This document shows positions 24,426 through 36,599 of a stretch of DNA of 64,000 nucleotides, piece after piece. The stretch is taken from positions 1 to 64,000 of the forward strand of contig JAKCWW010000298.1 in the NCBI GenBank assembly GCA_026260175.1. Direction: 5' to 3'. Numbering within the stretch: the stretch's first letter is position 1; each line of letters starts with the position of its first letter. A program made the translations under genes and the position numbers. The stretch is from Reticulitermes lucifugus. Taxonomy: Eukaryota > Arthropoda > Insecta > Blattodea > Rhinotermitidae. The notes beneath the pieces are model-generated. The model saw only the letters and a list, made by a program, of their open reading frames with translations. It made no database searches and was not told the origin of the DNA.

Positions 24426-25098
24426 TCATTCTTACTCTCCTGTTACTGTGTAACATCCTTTCCTAAGCAGCAGTTATTCATAAATGATACACAACACGCT
24501 GTGCTGTACTTATGTTAAATTAACCAGCATGATTAAGTTACAATAATAATATTTTAATATTTTTCCCATTGTTGCGGAAAGCAATATTTCAACAGCATGA
24601 GCATCCACTATAAGGCTTCGGCCACTTCAGTTTCATTCACTACTCTCACATCCTAATGTATTTGCCATAAATATTAAAATGCTTTCCCCGGTCGTTTGTC
24701 TTACGACTACATTTCGTGTCAGTATGTCTTCTGTTGACTAAAAACTCTGTATGCCTGCACAGTTCGATTTACAAGCACATAAAGATTGATTTACACCCCA
24801 AGACTTTTAATTACGTTGACCCGCCCCGCAAAAACACACTCGCGCACACGCACGCACACGCACACACACTAGCACATAAAGTCATTGAGGACGTCTTATT
24901 TGTCTCATTCTTGCAGTGACTGTAAAACATTACGACCCGTAGGCCTACTGCTTACAGAATTATTAGCCTGTAACTTAATAATCACGGGCTTCACATTTGT
25001 GTTTCCACCGTGCATTTTTATTGAGTTATTGTGTAGAAAGTTACCAAGAATAATGCACCATTTAATGCTTAACAAGAGTTGTTACAAGATTATTTCAG
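24426..25098. other. No gene seen
   Basis: AT-rich; a CA-rich short repeat at about 24835-24870 and nothing else recognised. Confidence 0.6.
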
Positions 25099-25140
25099 CT
25101 CCGACATGTTTCGGTGGCGGCTAACACCATCAACAGGGAG
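25099..25140 (-). ncRNA. Hammerhead-like hairpin HH-2
   Basis: On the minus strand: CTCC, CTGTTGA, T, stem GGTG/CACC around a loop, GAAA, CATG, TC, then GGAG. The outer CTCC/GGAG pair closes as stem I, GAAA-CATG-TC fits the one-pair stem III of a minimal type I hammerhead, and GTC would be the cleavage triplet. The CTGANGA box carries T where the core has A6, and one extra T follows it, so activity is doubtful. Confidence 0.45.
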
Positions 25141-25608
25141 AGTTTTTACACTGCAAGCTGGAACACCGCTGGTACAAAACAAATTCCATCTTGTTATGCA
25201 CACGCTGCGAAAGTCGGCTTCACACCATTCATGCACATGAAGCACGGCATACACGAGGTACGTTTTGGTGTTGAGATTAACGAGCCGCGTAAAGCGTTAT
25301 TAATATGAATATACTAATATGGATATATGTTCATATTAATACTGATTTATGCATAAAAAATTACAGTTGACTATTTGGTACTTTAGTTATATTTTTAATT
25401 ATTTTTAAAATTAATTTTTTATTGTTTTTATAATACCTTTGGTATTTAAATATTTACTTTATGATCACACAATTTTAACTTTTATTTAGGCCTACCGGAG
25501 AAAAAAAACTTAAATATTTTTATATACATATATAATGTATCCATCGAGGTAAAGGGGCAGATCTCCTTCCTATAACATACAGAGCTTTCCATTTTATAGT
25601 CTTGTTAG

Positions 25609-25651
25609 TGGTCTGATGATGACTCATTTCCAGAGCCGAAATTAGTCGCCA
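25609..25651 (+). ncRNA. Hammerhead-like hairpin HH-3
   Basis: On the + strand: TGGT, an exact CTGATGA box, T, stem GACTC/GAGCC with one mismatch, GAAA, TTAG, TC, GCCA. TGGT/GCCA closes a four-pair stem I (one G-U) and GTC is the canonical cleavage triplet. The only departures from the known core are the extra T after the box and the mismatch in stem II. Confidence 0.5.
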
Positions 25652-26565
25652 AGTTAAATTACGTAATATAACTTGCTGAGTGTGATTGAAGAGTTGAATA
25701 ATCATACACTTGTGATTAATACACCAACGAGGATATTCGTATATCAAGAAAAAGTAATCGTGTTGAACTAAAAATCTTCAAGACGAAGGTAGACTCCAGA
25801 ATGACATGTAGAAAGCATGATGTGTATACTGTCCTCCCAATTTTTAACTTGGTATTTCAAAATATGTTCGTCAAAAAGCGTGATTACTTGCTTAAACTTT
25901 TCAACTTTGATAAGAATTTTAAAACACTAATTTTCGGAAAAAGTGGAATATTAAAAATTAACGAGTTTGCTAATAACGCCATGAGATGAGGACTTTCCAC
26001 AGACGTAGATTTTTTTCATAATATTGGCATGTCAATTTTCACACTGTTGAATCTGGGGAGCAGAACAGCCACATCGCGTTCTGAGCGTACGCGTAACACA
26101 CAGAAACTGAAAGTATAGCGTGAACTACTCTACGAGCCTGTGGTAGGTTACCTTTACGTTTTGCAGAGATCGCCATTCAGCGAAATACCTTTAAAACTCT
26201 AAATATTGACGTTCATCTAAATTACATAAAAGGCAGTTATTACCTCACAGAAAACATTTTAAAAATCTGTCATATGATGCTCTTTAAGGAAGTACTCTGT
26301 AATTAGTTTGACAATATTTGGAAACACAAAAACATACTGTGTGTAAGAATGTAAATTTCCGTAACGTTGCAACATGTGGTACATGTATATACCATTGGGC
26401 TTTATGCGATTTATACGCTTCCTATTGTAGTATTACTGAGAGAATTTTGTGATCTTCCTCAGGTCCTGCTAATCTGATGCTGAGATTGTTTATCAGATTA
26501 CTGTACGGCCGCTTATTTCCAGATTCTTTCCTGTTTATTCGCTAGACATCCTACCTGCGGAAATA
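25652..26565. other. No gene seen
   Basis: Short unrecognised frames only. Confidence 0.6.
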
Positions 26566-26569
26566 TTAG

Positions 26570-26635
26570 CTTTTCAAGAACCCTGCTCCATGGAGTCAGT
26601 CGGTCAGTCAGTCAGCCAGTCAGTCAGATAGTTGG
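26570..26635 (+). mobile_element. LINE tail only
   Basis: CTGCTCCATGGAGTCAGT followed by a CAGT-type tail. This matches the very end of the LINEs at 21.35 and 34.85 kb; no coding part is left. Confidence 0.5.
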
Positions 26636-26639
26636 CTAG

Positions 26640-28690
26640 ACAATTTATCATTCGACGCCTGTGGTGTGAGAAGCTGACCTCACAATAAAGAAAACGTGAA
26701 TAGTAATCACCGTTTAGAGATAGATTCTACAAAATGCGGGAGAATGAACTAGGATTTCCAGTCTTGTGAGCTAACGTCCGAAGAGCGCGTACAAAATAAT
26801 TATAACGTGCAGCGCCTACAAGAACCCTGGCTCTCATATTTCTCACAGACAGTGCGTCTGACGTCAACAAATTCAATTTCCGCTTTCCACAAAAGTGCTA
26901 CGTTAAAAAATGTTAGCATAATGTGGCCGATATTTGCAGGTCAGACCACAGGAAATCGAGTGCTGCGGTACTACTCTGCCTAGAGAGTTCTTCTCTTGCT
27001 AGATAGTACAGTGAGTTCTCTCGTTTTTATTTTTAAAAGCTCTGACTCAAAGGGAGGTTTCAAACTCTACTCTCTGCAAACCACAACGGCTCTGCTGCCC
27101 AAAGAACACAAAAATCTTTCATAGACCGATAGGGCCTGCAACCTGCTCTCTATTCAGAACCTCTACACATTTCCTCGTTAAACAAACGACTAATTATCTC
27201 TATGGTGCAGGACTTTCCTTCGGCAATTAATAAATACTCTGCAGGACAAGAAATTTCCTGCTTTTATAAAGTTAGGACGATCATCACATTATTAAAATTC
27301 CGCCATTCGTTCTTATTGTGTGCTGTCTAAATCAGTCGACATCAGGCTCTCAATATACATTAGGGCGTATAGAATCTCACTTGCAGTGTAGTTGTATAAT
27401 ATCATGTTATTTCAGCAATATGCTATTCCTATATGGGCTTTCCATTTTTCCGAATTAACTAATTCTCTGGAGCAAATTCCTCCTCGAGATGCTGAATAAA
27501 ATTGAATAGCATAGCGTCGAATACTGCTGTTTTGTAGGACGTGATGCAATGTATTCTGGCAGCAGATCACATATATTTCTAAGAAATATATTGCCTCCGT
27601 TTTCAGGGTAGAATAATAAATGAAGGAAGAAGCGTTTCCTTTTCACTTGCTTTAGGCTCGGTTTCAAACAAATTTTTAAAAATTTGTTTGAAAGCAATGG
27701 TTCCTAGTATCCCGGCAGTCCCGCGATTGGCTACAGCCGATGTTGAAACTGTTCCTTTCTTTCTCTTTGTGTCTTTTTTGGGCGTCCTCGAGGGAGTAAG
27801 TTTAACCTTGGCAGAGACAAGACTTTTTATTTCTGTCAGGGTGGTTACGATTGTAAGAAGGTACTAGTTAGGTACGGTGAAAGCCAGGCGAACTGGAAGA
27901 AATCGACGTGAGATATGTGTCGTGGGCTGGGATAGAGCAATGACACAATGGCTGGTAGAGTTGAGGTCTGCTGACACATGTATGACACACTACACGAGTC
28001 ATGCTTCAGAGGACAAAACTTATCAGCCATAAAAGATTAAACACAAATATCCGCGACGCTTTTACACTGGCATTATTTTCCTATCGATCCACACATCACA
28101 CAGTTTAATTAATTTGCTACAGCTAGGATATTACAGTGGTTAAGCGAGTTTCCTTTTCTCTTTAATGGCAATAAAATAATACAGAAACTGCCAAATAATG
28201 CTACTGGCAATCTGAAGTTTTGAATATAATAAATATTAAAGTACTTTCCTATGCACACAATTTAGAGCATAATGTAAGGTCTAGACACCTAAAAATACTG
28301 CACATATCGATTAAAGAACAGGTATGTCATGTTGGGGAAACAATGTTATACAGAAAATGGTTTCTTTTGCGAAAGTCAGAACAATAATCTGAATACCAGA
28401 GTAACTACAAACATACTGAGGAATGAAAAGGTCAGCAAAGAGGGATGTCACTGAGAACTCATTCACAGGTTTCAAATCTCCAGGAAAAAAATAGTTAAAT
28501 TAGTTGACACAAATTTTGGGTATAAAAACCCCAGGCTAATTTATTCCTTATTGAGGGACCTCAGAGGTATTAGAAACCCTTCAGAGACATTGTAGAATTG
28601 TGTGAGAAAAGAGAAAATAGGAAATATTTGATTATTAATTTGGGTTGATAAAGCCAATTTGGATAACATGAGTCACACATATAAGATTAT
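26640..28690. other. No gene seen
   Basis: Unrecognised short frames; no repeats of the families described. Confidence 0.6.
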
Positions 28691-28694
28691 AATG

Positions 28695-28835
28695 GAGACG
28701 AAAAGCACTTGAGCCCTACAAGCCGGAAAGATCAAGGTTGTTGAGTACGTAGCAGACGTAGATGTAGATTGGGAAGTAACATAAACGGATCTTCGGAAAA
28801 CAGTACGAGATGTGGTGGAATAAATTGCCCTGAGT
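28695..28835 (+). mobile_element. LINE 3'-end fragment, very decayed
   Basis: AAGCCGGAAAGATC...GTAGATGTAGATTGGGA and ATAAACGGATCTTCGGAAA align with the KPEGKRPLGRPR-RRW-EDNIKMDLQE stretch of the better LINE copies at nucleotide level; the frame is lost. Confidence 0.4.
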
Positions 28836-30455
28836 AGAGTCTAATGAAGACCTCTTCTTAGCGTAGAACTAAGTTCCGACTTCCTAAACATGGACATGAC
28901 ATATTACGTAACAACACTGCAAGCTTTTCAATAAAGACCCTGCACCATGATATGAGTTGGGCCTATTGAGTTGATTGTTTAAGTTGCTTTTCTGTTACAG
29001 AGTAGCATAACTAATATTCGCAATATGGCATTATGACTCTAAAATCCCGCCTAGGAGATTGTTTTGCTTTTCAGAAAGTACTTCAAGGTTGAACCAAAAC
29101 AGTCTGAAGACACCTCACTGAACATCTAATTTGTGCCGCTGAATTGTCAAAACACTGTCTTACTGTGGGGCCTTTGAAGGAATGCCACTCGAGTGGAACC
29201 GTCTCAGCTGTTATTGTCTTAGTCGTCGGTTTGACTGACGCTCTGATCTCATCACGACTTCTCATAAAAGGATATTTTGAATTGCAGATTAGCCGACTGA
29301 GTCAAGAGTGGTTTATATTATGTTTAAAGTTGGAGATGAACGACTCGCTATTCTACCCCTAGAGCGTGGAGAAATTTGATTTCATTTACTGCCACTGTAT
29401 CACCCCTCTGTCGGTAAATTTCGGCGTTTAACTAAGTTTGAACTGTCTTGTCTATATCTTTAATCAATATGGTAATTTTAACGTCTAGGAGGGAAGTGTT
29501 GAGATGTTATGTTTGTCACTTTGAAGCAAATAGATTTAAATCAGAATGTTAAGGAGCGTGAGACTTCATGGTACATAACACAACCAAGAACAGACTCTAG
29601 AGCTACGTCATAACATCCACCCTTGAAAAGGAATTGAACTGCGAGTATCCTAATGTCTCTTCCTTGCTGTGTTTAGAATAAAATGGTATAATGTAACTAC
29701 TTCAGAGAAACTCTACTTAGAGAGCGACTCGTCAGCAATTATTCCATGATTGTTATGACATATTGGTAGCGAATTTTCTCCTTTTTGCATTTAAAACAAG
29801 ATTTCCTAGTTACGGTTGTTGGAGAATACCTGACAGAAGTTCACAGATTTCTCATACGCTTATTATAAAAGAGGCGAAGTCTCAGTTACCTGTTTGTATT
29901 CTGTCCAAAAATTGCTTCCTGCCTCGTCTTTTCTGAAAACCTACGTCACATTTATCTAGGGGAGAAATTGTAAAAGTAAAGTAAATTTTTTTCATTTCTC
30001 ACCAAGACATAAATATATATCACTGTTGTATAGAAATAAAATATAAGTTTATCAAAGTTAATTGCTGTCCACAAACACAAGTAGACATTAATAAATTTTT
30101 GAAACTCCTAAAATGTCTATTGTGGAATTCCTGTGCCCATAACATCGAAAAGTAGCAGACAAGAAAGTTTGAAAGAGATAAATATGTCTATGATAGATAC
30201 ATTTTATATAAAATATATGCATACAGGAAATGTTTGTATTGGTTAAATATATACAAGGACTGCGAGTATCGACATGTAGCCTATATAATATAAAAAAGAC
30301 TGGAATGTACATAAGCCATATACATATATAAGTGATGTATATATATATATATATATAGCAATCCACAAAACCCATGAGCGGATTCGAATGATTTGTGTCC
30401 TACCTGCTCTTCTGTTCTTCATGGATGATGGTGAAGTAAGCAACGTTTTAGTACT
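28836..30455. other. No gene seen
   Basis: AT-rich, with a (TA)n run at about 30338-30357. Confidence 0.6.
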
Positions 30456-30612
30456 AATAACACCAACGATCATCCGTCAAAGAGAAGTATATATTTAACA
30501 GTCTGGAAATCAGCAACATGAACACAATGAGGCTTATGTAGCTGATTTCCAGACTTTTAAATATATATTTGTGTTTGACGGACGAGTGATTGGTTGTATT
30601 GTTATTGTAACA
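30456..30612. mobile_element. MITE-like foldback element, about 157 bp
   Basis: Inner arms 30474-30514 and 30541-30583 are strongly complementary (TCTGGAAATCAGC against GCTGATTTCCAGA, and TCCGTCAAA against TTTGACGGA). Weaker complementarity extends to the outer limits. The loop is 26 bp. Open frames of about 75 codons across it are by-products. Confidence 0.65.
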
Positions 30613-31104
30613 CAGCGAGATGACTCGCCTGGAATTGAACGTTTTGATACAAATATTTGGGCTTCTTTTTTGGAAACCCCTCAAAGCTTGAAATTAAGCG
30701 ATCGAGAGCGAGAATTTTCCTTTGGGAAGATAGTTGTGCATGAATTTCTTGTGCATTTTTCACTGTATCGTCGAAAATCCTTGTGTCTAGATCCACAGGC
30801 TTCTCAATAGGAAGGAACAATCAGTACTTCTTCTCTCGCACCAGAGGACCCCGAAAGAACGCCAATAGATAAGAGCCATGTTTTGTTCTTATCTTGGCCT
30901 CTGTGTGCAATAGTCATTAAATTAACCACTATAAACTACCCCTTCTTATGATAGAATTGATATATGTATTAAGATATTGGTTACTAAATAATTGTTTTTT
31001 TCTTAACGTAGCTGATTATTAAGCGCATAAACCTCAAACACGTAACCAAAAAATCTGCTCCGCATCTTACTAACGTAACCCGAGTGTCTTAGAGGCAATT
31101 GCAT
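30613..31104. other. No gene seen
   Basis: Open frames up to 79 codons cross the foldback arm; not recognised. Confidence 0.5.
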
Positions 31105-31245
31105 CTATCTGGCGGCTATCATCTAGTGGTCCTATCATAAGGATAACTATCGTAATCATGGCAACCCGGTAACCAAGAACACCACGGAAACACCTGTTGT
31201 GACATCACTCACATATCAACGTATCTTGTAACCATGGGAACCTGA
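31105..31245. promoter_or_regulatory. Cluster of X-box-like and other motifs
   Basis: Two RFX X-box-like imperfect palindromes lie 63 bp apart: GTAATCATGGCAAC (31152-31165) and GTAACCATGGGAAC (31228-31241). GGCAACCCGGTAACC overlaps the first. GTGACATCACTC between them resembles a CRE half pair, and CATCTAGTGG (about 31120) resembles part of an insulator-type motif. No gene starts nearby, so a function is only a guess. Confidence 0.28.
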
Positions 31246-34200
31246 AAAAATGGCAAACCACGTTTGACTCATTTACACTAATTGCATTATACAAGTTAGA
31301 TAGACTGGGTTTCATTCCACCGTGGTATTCGTGCAATTATCATAAGCCTTGGTTTAATTATCAGTGACTTATGAATGTTACATAGCATCACCCAGAGTAA
31401 TGACTTTGGAGTAAGGAATTTGAAGTGATTTAAAAGTTCGCCTGGAGTGACTGACGAATCCTGCGAGAAACCTCGACGTCCGGATCTAAATTCGAATAAG
31501 ACGCACGTTTTCGGACCGTAAAACTGAGACGTTCAAATAGAAGAATTTAAAATTTAGTATAAAGTTACTTGATGGGGCATTTGACACCTAATGTTTCTTT
31601 ATGCAACGTGCACTGCACTGTTGCAGCTCCCTTTACGCGATGCATGTTGCGGCTTCAATCTAATGAAGGGACCGAGCACAAAGGAACAGGGTCCTTGGTG
31701 CCAGAACAAGCATCGAAATTGCCTGTCACACATGTAAGCTACATGACACGTTATGTAAGCCCATTTTATATACGTAACAACACAACAGCACCCATTGTTT
31801 CCTGCTGACACGTGTACAGTACACAAATAAAAAGGCTCCTGGTTTAAACATAGAGTTCTTTTGTGCCTAAAGGCCAGTGAAGGTACAGGAATTAGGGAAG
31901 AACGAGATTTGTAACCACGGCGGTTTCAGTGAAAGTTCCTTGTGAGCAACGGAGATTTTAAGCAGTGACCGCAGTGACTGGCGTAATCGAAGCACAATCT
32001 GTAAATACAGCCTTAGCTGCGGAAGGGAGTTCTTTCTTTTTCTTGACAACAAAGTATTATTTGCTTGTCATGTCGGATGGAAATTAAATAATATATTTAT
32101 TAATTTGTACGTTCTTACATAATTTCTAATAGCGCATTTATCATTTATCGACGATAAGAAAATAAAAAAAATAGAATTCAATAGATGTATGAGCTTTCGA
32201 AAATTCACATTCACTGAGTCATTAAGTCTGGTTATGTAGCAATGCTGTAATCAAAATTGAAAGAAATTTAGCTTTCCGAAGTAACACAAAACAATATGTC
32301 AAATATGAAAACAGTATTATTCGTAGCTCGTAGGTAGACTACAATAGAAATTCTAAAGAAAAAAAAAGTGAAAAAATTAAGAGAGAAATAACATAGATAT
32401 TTTCCAAGTTTCAGATGCACAAAATATAAGGCCGGAGAACAAAGAAAACAAGGGTAGAAGAGAGTGCTTTCCTTTGCTTACTAAGCCTGCCGGTTATTGC
32501 ATTAATTCAAATCACGGCAGCAGCGTATAACATTTTACTAGGGAGCAAAGTAAAAATAACAAAGAATTAAATCACCATTACATGATAGTTAATAGTTACA
32601 GTAATTCAGATCACTTTAAAGGTTACTAGGTAGCCAGTGAAATGTAAATCGACTTCAATCACTATTAAATAAGAAACTTAGTAAGTGGCAGTGGCTGTGA
32701 ATTACGATGTATCATTCACCTCTAATACGAATAAAACTACGAAAGTAAGCTGTCTTCATGGTGCACGGTTACCGGGCTGTCCTTACATTTATGCAATCAA
32801 ACATTTTTTCGTGTGTTCTCAAAAGCCGAAAGACAATTCTGAAATACTTAAATCCATCTTACACCATGTTCCTGTGAGAGTCACTTAAATGAATGGCTTT
32901 CAAGTAGTCTTATCATTTGCATTGAGCTTTTACAATTATAACGCTGAATTAAGCTCTAACAATCCAAATATTACATATTGCGTCACGTTTCTCTGCCTTA
33001 ATATAAACATTTAAATGGCGTATATAAAGTCACAAATTGTGAGTCTCTTCATTATGCGTCTATGATATTGAATGTTATTAGTCTCTATATTTGTAGGTAA
33101 AACACAGGAAATAGAATATTTAAAAGCGAAATGTAGTATGAATTTCCCATACAATGTTCTTAATTTAGACACTTGTGTACTATGATTTGCCTTTTTTTCC
33201 ATGTACAAAGGTTTTACTACTTATGCATGAATTATGGTTTCATTTCCTGCAGCTTGGCGAGGAATAAACAAGGCTTTCTCTATGTTTACTTCGAAACAGG
33301 ACTCCTTAGTGTCTGAGAAACTGTCCGTGTTTTATATACAGCATTTAGTTGTACGGATCTGCCCAGTAAATCACTACAATCACTGAAATAAGCTTACATT
33401 ATTGAAAGTAAGAACAAGTTATTTACTTCGAATTCCAATCAAATATTCATTTTCTAGTGAATATCTATTGAATAGTGAATTGTAATCTGTGGAAGGTTTT
33501 AGAAAATAAGCTTTTGATTTGCTTAAATGTAACAGGCTACAGGAAATAATTCTAATGTTACTGTTGTCACCTACATATTTCAATTAATTCATTGCGCGAG
33601 AATACGAGGTATTTCTGCAGCAGGCCAGAAGCATAAAAATGGTAGTTCCAATATCCGACATTATCACAGTCATTTACTTGATTGGTTTTTCATGGAATTG
33701 AAATTGACGGAGTGTTTAATGGTTATGTTGTTATTCCGAATAAAGCGTGTGAGATTTATTGATCTTATTCCATAATGCCTGGGGTGTTTATCTTGTGTTA
33801 TGGTGAATGTGTGAGTCCATACGATGTTCACTTACTATGGGGCTTCTGAATATTTACCGAATGAAGAAAAGTAGGTATGAATATATATGTGGATTTAGAA
33901 GCAAAACAGCTTCTCTTGTTGTTTGTATATTTCTAAAATTATTATGAGAATTCACAACCCAAACTAAGTTTAAATCAATATCCTAATTTTCAATATCAAA
34001 ATTTTCCAGATTTTAGAAAAGAGCCAAAAATTTAAAACATCAAAAGAAGGTCAAGCTGTATAAATTCCGGACATTGGTGTTCTACGACCGTGGTGATAAA
34101 GTCATAACAGATATTTCTGTGGCGTGGAATTTAAAATGTTAAAATAGCATAAACACAATACCACAATGACTGGACAAGCCCAGGCTGACAGCGAGTGCCA

Positions 34201-34480
34201 GAATTTTATAAACGCCGCAAAGATCAACGCCCACGATATCATACAATGTACCCTGAAGATGAACCGTATATCCTTCGTCGTGACGCTAACATCCGACTGG
34301 AATTTGGGGCAAAGTAAGGGGCGACCCAAATTTAGGCAAAAGCCTCTGGGGCTGTCTACGTAGCAAATGGCTATGAGTAAGGCGAAAGAGACAGATGCAG
34401 AAGGGAGCGAGCATAACTTCGTACTTTCCGACGTACTGGAAGGCAAATGACACGCATTTGTGCAGGGTTTCACAGCTGTC
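31246..34480. other. No gene seen
   Basis: 3.2 kb of AT-rich DNA. Opposite open frames at 31569-31826 and at 34102-34473 (123 codons) show no recognisable domains. Confidence 0.6.
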
Positions 34481-34859
34481 CAGGGGAGTGGAGAAGACTA
34501 CATAACGAGAAACTTAATGATCTGTAATCATCACCAAATATTATTCGGGTGATCAAATCAAGAAGAATGAGGTGGGCGGGGCATGTAGAACGTATGGCGG
34601 AGGGGAGAGGTGCATACAGGATTTTGGTGGGGAGGACTGAGGGAAGGAGACCACTTGGAAGACCCAGGCTTAGATGGGAGGATAATATTAAAATAAATCT
34701 TCAAGAAGTGGGATGTGGGGCATGGGCTAAATTGATCTGGCTCAGGAAAGGGACAGGGGTCAGGCTCTTGTGAAAGCGGTAATGACCTTCGGGTTCCATA
34801 AAATGCGGGGAATTTCTTGACTAGCTTCTCAAGAAGGACTCTGCTCCATGGAGTTAGTT
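34481..34859 (+). mobile_element. LINE 3' end (RTE-like/non-LTR), best copy
   Basis: Begins GEWRRLHNEKLND, then IKSRRMRWAGHVERM and GRRPLGRPRLRWEDNIK, and ends with CGGGTTCCATAAAATGCGGG and TCCATGGAGTTAG. The 74-codon frame at 34549-34773 is the intact part of the LINE C-terminal tail downstream of the reverse transcriptase. It is 5'-truncated, with a stop before this frame and a frame change after it. Reading frames on the opposite strand here are shadows. Confidence 0.85.
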
Positions 34860-34872
34860 CACAGCTGGCACG

Positions 34873-35150
34873 TTTTTTTTTTTTTTTTGTGAGTCCACTC
34901 TTCTTACCATGCATAAAAGGCAGCATGACAGAGATAAACGCGGACATGTCTCCTTACAGATCACTATGTTAATGGATCCACACGTACAGCAACTTCCTTG
35001 GTAGCTGTATCAGCAACGCTGTTGCCAGGAAGGACCATATGGCCAGATAGGCAGCATAAAACAACCGACTTGTCTGTCTTAGGGAGGTGGAACTTTGCAT
35101 ACCGAGTCTCCATCACAACAGTATGGTCCCTTGAGAGTGTGAAAGACAAT
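34873..35150 (-). mobile_element. LINE RNase H fragment with poly-A, minus strand
   Basis: On the minus strand it reads LSGHMVLPGNSVADTATKE, the C-terminal RNase H signature (GH..LPGN..AD..AK) of Jockey/I/R1-group LINEs, followed by a short decayed tail and a poly-A of 16 at 34873-34888. It is a second LINE family, unlike the RTE-like copies. The upstream part is missing, cut at the hairpin element that begins at 35156. Confidence 0.6.
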
Positions 35151-35155
35151 TATGA

Positions 35156-35523
35156 CATCTGCGCTCTCCTGGGATATTACGCAACGTCAAGTGGTAATCC
35201 TTCACCGACGTTTCGGGACAACGTATCGGTCCCGTCTTCAAGGATCAAGGATCAAGATCCTTGAAGAATGGACCGATACGTTGTCCCGAAACGTCGGTAA
35301 AGGATTGGCACTCGACTTGCGTAATATTCCAGAAGAGCCTTCTTGATCCTTGAAGACGGGTCCGATACATTGTCTCGAAACGTCGGTAAAGGATTACCAC
35401 TCAACTGTGAAATATCTCAGAAGAGCCTTCTTGATCCTTTAAGACGGGACCGATACGTTGTCCCGAAACGTCGGTAAAAGATTACCACTGGACGCTGCGT
35501 AATATCCCAGAAGAGCGCAGATC
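35156..35523. repeat. Palindromic plus tandem hairpin element (family H1), 368 bp
   Basis: The ends are inverted (ATCTGCGCTCTCCTGGGAT on the left, mirrored at 35498-35523). The left half (35156-35255) is the inverted complement of the first of three direct units: 35256-35344, 35345-35432 and 35433-about 35513, each 80-89 bp. Every unit carries GAAGACGGGACCGATACGTT-type stem/loop then GTCCCGAAACGTCGG. This is a hammerhead-like core with T in place of C3, and it resembles small animal retroelements made of tandem ribozyme monomers. Confidence 0.75.
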
Positions 35524-36251
35524 TCATTAATATCGCGACGGAAGCCTGAAATCACGGCAATTATGCAGTCAGTGGACGTAATACGGCACTGTTCAGATTG
35601 ACGCCGAATTAAAAGAAGTCTGCGCGTGGCACAGAATTTTTTTGAATGAAAGTTAAGCGACGGGAGATACCCTAGTGTCCGTAGAAGGACGCATGTCGAG
35701 ACGAACCATGCATAAACGATCCGTTAGTATACAGAGCCGTGTAATCTGGATAAGTGAAAGAAATTTCTCAAAATATTTGCTTATGAGAGTGTGTAGGTTT
35801 CAAGTCTCGCATGACGGACGAAACTAATGTTGCAGTTTAGACGTCTGATATACCAATGTGGAATTAGACAGAAGCTATAGAAAATCAAAGAGATAAGCTT
35901 ATGACAGTGAGCGGCAGACTGTGATGCAGGCGCCCACCCCAGGTCGAGTGGATCTATGGCGGTGGGTAGGATGGAAAACCGCAGAGTTATAACAGGGTTG
36001 TGTTGCCAATTTCGACGCATAATCACAAAGGAGGGAATTTCTGTTTAAGAAAAGTGGAGTTTCTCTTGTTCCCACGTAGGTCTACAGATTCTTCAGAGAG
36101 CTGGTACGGTAGATGCTAGTGGCAAGATGAATTCTGGGGTTGTGGGAGGCTCTGTGACTTACGAAAGGTAAAGTACAAGGAAGAATGTAAAATGACATAA
36201 CTTTTAAGTCCATAATTTGTGGTAGCATGTTTGGTGACCAGCCGAATCAAC
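35524..36251. other. No gene seen
   Basis: Slightly more GC-rich than average; no recognised family. Confidence 0.5.
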
Positions 36252-36290
36252 ATGCAACGTTTCGGAGACTTTCTTTGTCTCCTTTATCAG
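36252..36290 (-). ncRNA. Hammerhead-like hairpin HH-5
   Basis: On the minus strand: CTGATAA, A, stem GGAGAC/GTCTCC with a 7-nt loop, GAAACGTTGC. Six perfect pairs in stem II and a GAAA box. The CTGANGA box is altered and no stem I is evident, so this is a weaker family member. Confidence 0.35.
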
Positions 36291-36599
36291 GGAAGATGGT
36301 GCTGAAAGGACATTTTGGTTCGTACATACGAAATACATAAATATATAGGCATACGGTATACATGCACACATACAGATCCCAACTTCGAAGACAACCAGTG
36401 GCCTATGAAGAACTTGGAGTCGAACTGAATGTAAACCCTTCTATGTATGATCCATTTATGTTATTCATACGTACGGTCATATGAAGCACCGAAAACTGTC
36501 AGGTTCCCTTTATAATTGCGTGTTAACTAATTTAGTGTGGACGTTATCACACAGTGTTTCTTTGGGCGATATTTCCATTTTCTGTGGGACTAACAGTAC

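Noticed and set aside
31569-31826. Opposite overlapping frames with an exon-like donor near 31734
   Set aside because: Coding signal is equal on both strands and no family is recognised.
34558-34947. 129-codon minus frame
   Set aside because: Antisense shadow of the LINE tail at 34481-34859, extended through the poly-A/T run.
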